A DNA stretch of 64,000 bases from Streptomyces angustmyceticus (GTDB taxonomy: Bacteria; Actinomycetota; Actinomycetes; Streptomycetales; Streptomycetaceae), in the NCBI RefSeq assembly GCF_019933235.1, contig NZ_CP082945.1, forward strand, positions 5,369,501 to 5,433,500, read 5' to 3'. Below the pieces are notes generated by a model, which ran no database searches, was not told where the DNA came from, and saw only the letters and a program-made list of their open reading frames with translations. Below are positions 35,136 through 42,813 of the stretch, in pieces. The translations under genes and the position numbers were made by a program. How positions within the stretch are numbered: the stretch's first letter is position 1; every line of letters begins with the position of its first letter.

Positions 35136-35832
35136 TGGAGGCACGATAGCGGCGGCCGGCGAATGCGTAAAACCGCACGGGACGCATTCCTCTTTTTCCT
35201 CGGGTTCCGCCGCGGACGGGCCCCGGATAAAATCCGCAATCACCGGGGAGAACCCGGAAAACCCCTCCCCAGGAATGTCCGGTTCATGGTCGTACGTCCC
35301 CCCAAATCGGGCTCTATCCCCCGCAAACGACTCAGGGGGAATGTCCGATTCCTTAGTCTTATGTCCTAATGCTAATAAGCCTCGATCGCGCCCATCGAGG
35401 CAGTGACGGATGCCACGGAAGAGAAATTCCCGCAGGCCGGAAAATGATCAGAATGCGGCCGGAAATGATCCGCGCGAATTATCGGAGCCGTGCCGGGAAA
35501 CCTGACGCCGTCTCGGATGTGGAATCCGGTATCGCGCCGGCCGGGGGGAATGCGCCGGCCGCTCCGGCCCGCGCATCCCCTCCGGCCGGCCGCCGGGCAC
35601 CGTCGCACGGGATCGTCGCGGCGGCTCCGCACCCCGCCCCGGCCGTCACCCTCGCGCCCCTCGCGTCACCCTGCCGCGGCCCCGCGGCCCCACCGGCCGG
35701 AATCGGGCAAAGCGTTGGCCGATGATTCGTCACCGGCCTGCAGTGGGCATGGAGTTGGTGGCACGATGGTGCAGGGGGTGTGCGCGGCATGCCCCGGGCC
35801 GGTGAGGCGTTCCGACCGAGGGTGTGATCAGT
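35136..35832. other. Long AT-richer intergenic region with repeated GGAATGTCCG motifs
   Basis: No supportable gene in 697 bp. The left half is unusually A/T-rich for this genome and is probably the acyltransferase control region. GGAAT-GTCCG-ATTCC (35338-35352, perfect 5-bp arms) and GGAAT-GTCCG-GTTCA (35272-35286) are partly repeated palindromes; CGGAT-AAA-ATCCG (35224-35236) is a third. A leftward AT stretch near 35365-35380 (TTATTAGCATTAGG on that strand) could include a -10. The right half has no recognisable feature. Confidence 0.5.
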
Positions 35833-36027
35833 GTGGCTCTTTCGCTGTCAGTGGTGCTGCTGTTGGGGATCATTCTGATCGTCCTGATCAGAGGGAAGTC
35901 GATCAAGGCGGGGCCGGCGTTCGTCGCCATACTGTTCGGCTTCTTCCTCGCCTCCACGGGCATGGCGCCGTCCATCAACCGGTTCCTCAACTCGATTGCG
36001 GACACCATCAACCACATCACCTTCTAG
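35833..36027 (+). CDS. Small membrane protein
   Basis: A 64-residue protein with two hydrophobic helices: about 1-20 (ALSLSVVLLLGIILIVLI) and about 29-48 (AFVAILFGFFLASTGMA), separated by the basic loop RGKSIKAG and followed by an amphipathic SINRFLNSIADTINHIT end. It is typical of conserved Streptomyces small membrane proteins with no assigned role. GTG at 35833 is chosen since GAGG lies 10 nt upstream; GTG at 35824 is the alternative. It has no partner gene. Confidence 0.75.
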   Translation: MALSLSVVLLLGIILIVLIRGKSIKAGPAFVAILFGFFLASTGMAPSINRFLNSIADTINHITF

Positions 36028-36071
36028 GCGGCCCGCCGCCCGCCGCCCCCGTGCCGGGCGCCGTACCGGGC

Positions 36072-36458
36072 TCAGCCGTCCGAGGCCCCTTCGCCCCCGG
36101 CCCGCGCCACGGCCTCGCGTACGGCTTCCTCGCTCCGCCCCACCAGCGCCGAACCGTCGTCCGCGGTGATGATCGGCCGCTGGATCAGCCGGGGATGTGC
36201 CGCCAGCGCCGCGATCCACCGCTCGCGCGCGGCGTCGGTGCGCTCCCACTCCGCGAGGCCCAGCTCCCCGGCCTCGGCCTCCTGGGTCCGGGTGATGTCC
36301 CAGGGCTCCAGGCCCAGTCGCGCCAGCACGCCGCGCAGGTCCTCGGCGTCCGGCGGATCCTCCAGATACCGGCGCACGGTGTACCGGGCGCCCTCTTCGT
36401 CGAGGATCTCCACGGCCGAACGGCACTTGGAGCACGCGGGATTGAGCCAGATCTCCAT
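36072..36458 (-). CDS. ArsC/Spx-family arsenate reductase-like protein
   Basis: A 128-residue thioredoxin-fold protein of the ArsC/Spx type: NPACSKCRSAVEILDEEG near the N-terminus with C9 as the likely catalytic cysteine, the IQRPII strand-turn (about 93-98), and a helical C-terminus. The second cysteine (CSKC) is common in this branch. Without an arsRB cluster its job may be general thiol redox rather than arsenate reduction. ATG at 36458. It lies upstream of tRNA-Gly on the same strand. Confidence 0.9.
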   Translation of the reverse strand: MEIWLNPACSKCRSAVEILDEEGARYTVRRYLEDPPDAEDLRGVLARLGLEPWDITRTQEAEAGELGLAEWERTDAARERWIAALAAHPRLIQRPIITADDGSALVGRSEEAVREAVARAGGEGASDG

Positions 36459-36530
36459 GCGGCCACCCTATGGGGCCGCGGCCCCGGGGCGAAGAGGTGC
36501 GCGGGCACCCGGCGATCCGGCCCGGAACGC

Positions 36531-36562
36531 GGAAAACCCCAGGCCACCAGCCCGGGGTTTCC
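36531..36562 (-). terminator. Terminator after tRNA-Gly
   Basis: AAACCCC/GGGGTTT stem with flanking GG/CC pairs, one bulged A and a 13-nt loop; read leftward the stem ends in TTTTCC. Confidence 0.7.
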
Positions 36563-36569
36563 TCGGAAG

Positions 36570-36640
36570 AGCGGGCGACGGGAATCGAACCCGCGTAGCT
36601 AGTTTGGAAGACTAGGGCTCTACCATTGAGCTACGCCCGC
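36570..36640 (-). tRNA. tRNA-Gly (anticodon TCC)
   Basis: A 7-bp acceptor stem (GCGGGCG/CGCCCGC) at both ends, D-arm with GCTCAATGGTAGAGC, anticodon arm CTAGT-CTTCCAA-ACTAG (anticodon TCC at 36608-36606) and T-arm GGGTTCGATTCCC are all visible. The CCA end is not encoded. Confidence 0.96.
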
Positions 36641-36821
36641 GAGCGCCACAGGTCGCAGGACCTCGGCACGCAGTGCATCCTAGCGGGTCGCGGCGGTGTG
36701 CCGCACATCCCCTTCGCGCGGACCGTGTTCCCGGCCCGTCCGCGCCCGCGCGCCGCTCCGGGGCATCCCGATAACTGGCAGCCGCAGCGCGTGCGGCCAT
36801 GTACCCTACGTGTCGCACCGA

Positions 36822-36898
36822 CGGGGTGTGGCGCAGCTTGGTAGCGCGTCCGCTTTGGGAGCGGAAGGTCGTCGGTTCGAATCCGGCCACCCCGACCA
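36822..36898 (+). tRNA. tRNA-Pro (anticodon TGG)
   Basis: Acceptor stem CGGGGTG/CACCCCG, anticodon arm TCCGC-TTTGGGA-GCGGA (anticodon TGG), T-arm GTCGGTTCGAATCCGGC and an encoded CCA end (36896-36898). Confidence 0.97.
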
Positions 36899-36982
36899 GC
36901 AGGTCAGCCCGGCAGTACGCCGCCGGGCGGAACCCCGGCCCGCCCGGCAGCGCCGCAGGATCGGCGGCCATCCATGATCGCG

Positions 36983-37018
36983 TTGTGGGCGTCATCCTCC
37001 TTGCGGTTACTATGCAAG
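36983..37018 (+). promoter_or_regulatory. Likely tig promoter
   Basis: TTGTGG (36983-36988), 19-bp spacer, TACTAT (37008-37013). An inverted repeat CTTGC...GCAAG (37000-37018) spans the -10. The tig start is 115 bp downstream. Confidence 0.5.
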
Positions 37019-37128
37019 CTGCGTGCCCGTGTGTCTGTGTACCGGGCGTGATCGGCCGGACCCGGATCAGCCGGGAACCGGCGGATCCCATGCAGAACCC
37101 CAGAAGTCAGCCCCAAGGAGACCGAACC

Positions 37129-38517
37129 GTGAAGAGCGCCGTGGAGACCCTGAACCCGACTCGGGTTCGGCTCACTGTCGAGGTGCCCTTCGAGGAGCTC
37201 AAGCCCAGCCTCGACGCGGCGTACAAGAAGATCAACCAGCAGGTCACGGTGAAGGGCTTCCGCCAGGGCAAGATCCCGGCCCGGGTCATCGACCAGCGGT
37301 TCGGCCGTGGCGCCGTGCTGGAGGAGGCCGTCAACGACGCGCTCCCGAAGTTCTACACCGAGGCGGTCAACGAGGGTGAGCTGAACGTCCTCGGCCAGCC
37401 CGAGGTCGACATCACCGAGCTGAAGGACGGCGAGCTGCTGGCCTTCACCGCCGAGGTCGACATCCGCCCCGCCCTCGAGATCCCGGACTACTCCGGCATC
37501 GAGGTCGAGGTCGACGCCGTGGAGGTGTCGGACGAGGACGTCGACAAGTCCGTCGAGCAGCTGCGTGAGCGCTTCGCGACGACCAGCCCGGTCGAGCGCG
37601 CGGCCCAGGACGGCGACGTCCTGACGCTGAACCTCGAGGCCAAGGTGGACGGCGAGGTCCTGGAGGACGGCGTCGCCCAGGGCGTGACCTACACCGTCGG
37701 CTCCGGCGAGCTCCTCGACGGCATCGACGAGGCCGTCACCGGCGTGGAGGCCGGCAACAGCGCGACCTTCACCTCCGAGCTCAAGGGCGGCTCCGCCGAG
37801 GGCAAGGAGGCCGAGGTCACCGTCGAGGTCACCGAGGTCAAGTCCCGCGAACTGCCCGAGCTGGACGACGACTTCGCCCAGCTGGCGAGCGAGTTCGACA
37901 CCCTCGAGGAGCTCAAGGCGGACAGCCGCAAGCGCCTCGCGCAGATGAAGAAGTACGACCAGGCCACCCAGGCGCAGGAGAAGGTCCTGGACGAGCTGCT
38001 CAAGCTCGTCGAGGTGCCGATGCCGGAGAAGCTGCTCGCGGACGAGATCCAGACCCGCAAGCACAACCTGGAGAACCACCAGCTCGCGCAGATGGGCCTC
38101 GACCTCGCGAAGTACCTGGAGATCCAGGGCAAGAGCGAGGAGGAGTTCGACGCCGAGACCAAGGAGCAGGCCGAGAAGGGCATCAAGACCCAGTTCATCC
38201 TGGACGAGCTGGTCAACAAGGAGAAGCTGAACGTCAGCCAGGAGGAGCTCACCGAGCACCTCATGCGCCGCGCGCAGTCCTCCGGCATGTCCCCCGACCA
38301 GTTCGCCCAGGCCGTCGTCGAGGGCGGCCAGGTGCCGATGCTCGTCGGTGAGGTCGCCCGCGGCAAGGCCCTCGCGGTCGTCGTCGAGGCCGCCACGGTC
38401 AAGGACACCAACGGCGAGGTCGTCGACCTCGACGACGAGGACGAGACCGCCGAGACGGTCGAGGCCGGCGAGGCCGCCGAGGCCGAGGCCGGCGCGGAGG
38501 AGAAGCCCGAGGCCTGA
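37129..38517 (+). CDS. tig: Trigger factor (ribosome-associated chaperone/PPIase)
   Basis: Binds the ribosome exit site and shields nascent chains. 462 residues. Ribosome-binding domain with KGFRQGKIPARVIDQRFG (about 43-60, the GFRxGxxP signature), FKBP-type PPIase domain (about 160-245), and the helical substrate-cradle domain; a strongly acidic C-terminal tail (Glu/Ala/Asp-rich, about 425-462) is typical of actinobacteria. GTG at 37129 has AAGGAG 8 nt upstream. It sits before clpP1P2X, as in many bacteria, but a 20-bp terminator separates them. Confidence 0.97.
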   Translation: MKSAVETLNPTRVRLTVEVPFEELKPSLDAAYKKINQQVTVKGFRQGKIPARVIDQRFGRGAVLEEAVNDALPKFYTEAVNEGELNVLGQPEVDITELKDGELLAFTAEVDIRPALEIPDYSGIEVEVDAVEVSDEDVDKSVEQLRERFATTSPVERAAQDGDVLTLNLEAKVDGEVLEDGVAQGVTYTVGSGELLDGIDEAVTGVEAGNSATFTSELKGGSAEGKEAEVTVEVTEVKSRELPELDDDFAQLASEFDTLEELKADSRKRLAQMKKYDQATQAQEKVLDELLKLVEVPMPEKLLADEIQTRKHNLENHQLAQMGLDLAKYLEIQGKSEEEFDAETKEQAEKGIKTQFILDELVNKEKLNVSQEELTEHLMRRAQSSGMSPDQFAQAVVEGGQVPMLVGEVARGKALAVVVEAATVKDTNGEVVDLDDEDETAETVEAGEAAEAEAGAEEKPEA

Positions 38518-38554
38518 GCCCCGGACGCCGCCCTGCGCCTGCGCGCAGCTCTCT

Positions 38555-38600
38555 GACCACGGGCCCGAACACGCACGTCCGCGTGTTCGGGCCCGTGGTC
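38555..38600 (+). terminator. Strong terminator after tig
   Basis: 20-bp perfect stem (arms 38555-38574 and 38581-38600) with 6-nt loop ACGTCC, 37 bp past the tig stop. Confidence 0.92.
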
Positions 38601-38619
38601 GTACCGCCCCGTGAGCCTG

Positions 38620-38633
38620 CGCTCACAGCGAAC
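38620..38633 (+). promoter_or_regulatory. ClgR-box-like site before clpP1
   Basis: On the minus strand this reads GTTCGC-TGTGA-GCG, an exact match to the GTTCGC-N5-GCG motif reported for Streptomyces ClgR, the activator of clpP1, clpC1 and lon. It lies 170 bp before the clpP1 start, just past the tig terminator. Confidence 0.75.
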
Positions 38634-38802
38634 AGTTATCGATGCGGGATGGCGTTGTCCGACCTGCGCGTTAGGGTCCGTAGATACGAGGGCAGGGGAG
38701 TCCCTGAAACCGCGCCGGGCCCACACACGGCGCCGCCTCCCCACGCCCCGGCAGACGACGCTGAGACGGCCTGGAGCCGTCCGACAACGAGCAGGTGGAC
38801 AC

Positions 38803-39417
38803 GTGACGATCCCGATGCCTTCCGCCGCCGCTGAGCCGACCTTCGGTGGCCTCGGCGACCAGGTCTACAACCGGCTGCTCGGCGAGCGGATCATCTTCCT
38901 CGGCCAGCCGGTCGACGACGACATCGCCAACAAGATCACCGCGCAGCTGCTTCTCCTCGCCGCGGACCCGGACAAGGACATCTTCCTCTACATCAACTCC
39001 CCGGGCGGCTCGATCTCGGCCGGGCTGGCGATCTACGACACCATGCAGTACATCAAGAACGACGTGGTGACGATCGCGATGGGCCTCGCCGCCTCCATGG
39101 GACAGTTCCTGCTGAGCGCCGGCACCCCCGGCAAGCGCTTCGCGCTGCCGAACGCCGAGATCCTCATCCACCAGCCCTCCGCGGGCCTGGCGGGCTCCGC
39201 GTCGGACATCAAGATCCACGCCGAGCGGCTGCTGCACACCAAGAAGCGGATGGCGGAGCTGACCGCCTTCCACACCGGTCAGACCGTCGAGCGGATCACC
39301 CAGGACTCGGACCGCGACCGCTGGTTCTCCGCCGATGAGGCCAAGGAGTACGGCCTGATCGACGACGTGATGACCTCCGCCGCCGGCGTTCCGGGCGGGG
39401 GCGGCACCGGGGCCTGA
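38803..39417 (+). CDS. clpP1: ATP-dependent Clp protease proteolytic subunit ClpP1
   Basis: Serine protease subunit that assembles into the tetradecameric Clp barrel, probably with ClpP2. 204 residues. Catalytic S98 (AASMGQ), H123 (LIHQPS) and a late Asp in the QDSDRD region; the handle helix and IYINSPGGSI motifs are intact. GTG at 38803 has AGGTGG upstream; ATG at 38815 is also possible. It is followed closely by clpP2 (66 bp) and preceded by a ClgR-type box, so the two are likely an operon under stress control. Confidence 0.96.
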   Translation: MTIPMPSAAAEPTFGGLGDQVYNRLLGERIIFLGQPVDDDIANKITAQLLLLAADPDKDIFLYINSPGGSISAGLAIYDTMQYIKNDVVTIAMGLAASMGQFLLSAGTPGKRFALPNAEILIHQPSAGLAGSASDIKIHAERLLHTKKRMAELTAFHTGQTVERITQDSDRDRWFSADEAKEYGLIDDVMTSAAGVPGGGGTGA

Positions 39418-39483
39418 GCCCCGTACCACTCGCCCTACAGCCCCCCAGCCCACTTGATCGCCACCAGGACGGTGAACACCACG

Positions 39484-40161
39484 ATGAACAACTTCCCCGG
39501 CAGCGGCCTCTCGCAGGGCGCGGAGTCCGAGTTTTCCGGCCCGCGCGCCGAGTCCCGCTACATCGTCCCGCGCTTCGTCGAGCGCACCTCGCAGGGCGTG
39601 CGCGAGTACGACCCGTACGCGAAGCTGTTCGAGGAGCGCGTGATCTTCCTCGGCGTGCAGATCGACGACGCCTCGGCCAACGACGTCATGGCGCAGCTGC
39701 TGTGCCTGGAGTCGATGGACCCGGACCGGGACATCTCGATCTACATCAACAGCCCCGGCGGCTCCTTCACGGCGCTCACGGCCATCTACGACACGATGCA
39801 GTTCGTGAAGCCGGACATCCAGACGGTCTGCATGGGCCAGGCGGCCTCCGCCGCGGCCGTGCTGCTCGCCGCCGGCACCCCCGGCAAGCGGATGGCGCTG
39901 CCCAACGCCCGGGTGCTGATCCACCAGCCCTACAGCGAGACCGGCCGCGGCCAGGTCTCCGACCTGGAGATCGCCGCCAACGAGATCCTGCGGATGCGTT
40001 CGCAGCTGGAGGACCTGCTGGCCAAGCACTCCTCCACGCCGGTCGAGAAGATCCGTGACGACATCGAGCGTGACAAGATCCTGACCGCCGAGGAGTCGCT
40101 GGCGTACGGTCTGGTCGACCAGATCGTCTCGACCCGCAAGTCGTCCGTCTCGATCGGCTGA
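39484..40161 (+). CDS. clpP2: ATP-dependent Clp protease proteolytic subunit ClpP2
   Basis: Second ClpP subunit; 225 residues with catalytic S122 (QAASAAAVLL) and His in VLIHQPYSET. It contains the conserved actinobacterial stretch RYIVPRFVERTSQGVREYDPYAKL before the core. ATG at 39484 is chosen since MNNFPGSG matches the usual start; a GTG at 39472 and TTG at 39454 also lie in frame. It is the second gene of the clpP1-clpP2 pair; the clpX gene follows after a long hairpin. Confidence 0.95.
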   Translation: MNNFPGSGLSQGAESEFSGPRAESRYIVPRFVERTSQGVREYDPYAKLFEERVIFLGVQIDDASANDVMAQLLCLESMDPDRDISIYINSPGGSFTALTAIYDTMQFVKPDIQTVCMGQAASAAAVLLAAGTPGKRMALPNARVLIHQPYSETGRGQVSDLEIAANEILRMRSQLEDLLAKHSSTPVEKIRDDIERDKILTAEESLAYGLVDQIVSTRKSSVSIG

Positions 40162-40190
40162 CGATCTTCGCGAAGTGAGCCGGAGCGTTG

Positions 40191-40239
40191 CCCCCTTGGA
40201 CCGGATTCGGAACGAGTGAACCGAGTCGGTCCAAGGGGG
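40191..40239 (+). terminator. Long hairpin between clpP2 and clpX
   Basis: A 12-bp outer stem (CCCCTTGGACCG and CGGTCCAAGGGG), then a bulged G and a 6-bp inner stem (ATTCGG/CCGAGT, one G-U), and a 10-nt loop. It probably terminates clpP1P2 transcripts, so clpX may have its own promoter after 40240. Confidence 0.72.
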
Positions 40240-40330
40240 GCCCGTACGGGGGGCCCGGCAAGGTACCGTCGATAGGCAAGCACCCGGGTCCGCGGAGCAA
40301 TGCGGATCCCAGGCGAAGGGGAAGCACCTC

Positions 40331-41614
<1,284 letters not shown>

Positions 41615-41633
41615 GCGCCCGCGACGCATGACG

Positions 41634-41672
41634 AGAGCCGCCCGGCAGCGCATCACGCTGCCGGGCGGCTCT
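41634..41672. terminator. Bidirectional terminator after clpX
   Basis: 17-bp perfect stem with 5-nt loop CATCA, followed rightward by GTTGCG. It lies between clpX and the convergent 41722 gene. Confidence 0.9.
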
Positions 41673-41721
41673 GTTGCGCGGCCGGTCACCGGCGGCGCGG
41701 CCCTCGGGCCGCCCGGCGGGG

Positions 41722-42663
41722 CTACTTCTCCTTGCGGACCTCGTCGCGGATCTTCGCGGTCTTCTCGGAGAGCTGTTCGGCGGTGGCGGCCTGGGCCGAC
41801 GGGGCGCTCGGGGTGGGGACCGCCTGGTTCAGGACCACGCCCACCGCGCTGGAGTCGCCCCAGATGCAGACGCTCATCCCGCCGGACGCGGTGATGGTCC
41901 CGGCGGTGAAGGAGACCTTGTAGGCCTTGCACTTCATGACCTCGCCGTCGAAGCCCTCCGGCGAGTAGGTGGTGACCGGCGTGACCGTCTCCACCTTGGC
42001 CTTGGACTCGCTCTGCTTCTGGCTCTCGTCGAGCTTGGCGAACATCTTGTCCACGGCTCCGGACGGGTCCGCGATGTCGCCGTAGACGCCGCCGACACTG
42101 ATCTTGTCCGTCTTGGACTTCTGGTAGCTCGCGTTGACCGAGGTGCCGTTGGTGATGCCCATCGCCTTGGCTTCCTTGTCGTCGGCGAGGGGCTTGGAAC
42201 CGCCGGCTCCGCCGTCGGCCGCCTTGGTGTACTCACCGTTCAGCAGGCTGCCCGGCAGGACCATCGTGTACGGCTTCACATCCCCGCCCGAGCCGAAGGC
42301 GAAGTACGCGCCCACGCCGATCGCGGCGACGACCGCGACCGCGCCGACGATCAGGCCGATCTTCTTGCCGTTGCCGCCGGTCTCGGGGGCGCCCTGGGGG
42401 ATCATGCCGTAGGGGGTCTGCTGGCCGCCGTAGGGAGCCTGCTGGCCGTAGCCTGCCTGGGCGCCCTGCTGGGGGTAGCCGTAGCCCTGCGCGGGGGCCT
42501 GCTGCGGGTAGCCGTAGCCCTGTTGCTGTCCAGGCACCTGGCCGCCCTGCTGCGGGTAGCCGTACCCCGGCTGCGGGGCCTGCGGCTGCGGCGGCTGGCC
42601 GTACGGGCCGGGCTGCGCGGGCTGCTGGCCGTACGGGCCGGGAGGCGGCTGGTTGAAGCTCAT
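41722..42663 (-). CDS. Membrane protein with Q/P/G/Y-rich N-terminal repeat region
   Basis: A 313-residue protein. Residues 1-98 are Pro/Gln/Gly/Tyr-rich with repeated GYGYPQQ units (at about 33, 50 and 60), then one transmembrane helix (about 102-122, KKIGLIVGAVAVVAAIGVGA). The remaining extracytoplasmic part has two Cys (KCKAYK and SVCIW) that could form a disulfide. The type is common in actinobacteria and function is unknown. ATG at 42663. It is divergent from valS across 150 bp. Confidence 0.85.
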   Translation of the reverse strand: MSFNQPPPGPYGQQPAQPGPYGQPPQPQAPQPGYGYPQQGGQVPGQQQGYGYPQQAPAQGYGYPQQGAQAGYGQQAPYGGQQTPYGMIPQGAPETGGNGKKIGLIVGAVAVVAAIGVGAYFAFGSGGDVKPYTMVLPGSLLNGEYTKAADGGAGGSKPLADDKEAKAMGITNGTSVNASYQKSKTDKISVGGVYGDIADPSGAVDKMFAKLDESQKQSESKAKVETVTPVTTYSPEGFDGEVMKCKAYKVSFTAGTITASGGMSVCIWGDSSAVGVVLNQAVPTPSAPSAQAATAEQLSEKTAKIRDEVRKEK

Positions 42664-42800
42664 GGAGCGGTTCCCCTCGTGACAACTGAAGCCAGTTGAG
42701 TGCTGCGTGATGTTTATACGCTCCCGACATCCTGTACGACGCCGCCGACAACCGTTGCCCCGGGGGCGAAACCGATTCGAAGCTGCTACATCCGCGCCCG

Positions 42801-42806
42801 TACACT
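42801..42806 (+). promoter_or_regulatory. -10 element of a leaderless valS transcript
   Basis: TACACT 7 nt before the valS GTG, which has no ribosome site, is the spacing of leaderless Streptomyces promoters. A -35 cannot be fixed with certainty (TTCGAA at 42776-42781 is 19 bp away). Confidence 0.5.
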
Positions 42807-42813
42807 GTGCGTC

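Noticed and set aside
33802..35187. Minus-strand frame starting at ATG 35187 with a good AGGA ribosome site, overlapping the acyltransferase in another frame
   Set aside because: Its translation is Arg/Gly-rich without membrane helices, while the adjacent frame gives a normal acyltransferase-3 protein. A frameshifted start is possible but not supported.
35353..35823. Small protein genes in the long intergenic region
   Set aside because: The open frames lack ribosome sites, start plausibly nowhere and have Arg/Pro-rich translations typical of noncoding high-GC DNA.
36570..36898. tRNA genes as attachment sites of an integrated element
   Set aside because: No integrase, no direct repeat of the tRNA 3' end and no phage-like genes nearby.
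42664..42813. T-box riboswitch before valS
   Set aside because: Only 150 bp of upstream sequence, no T-box motif or specifier stem, and the start appears leaderless.
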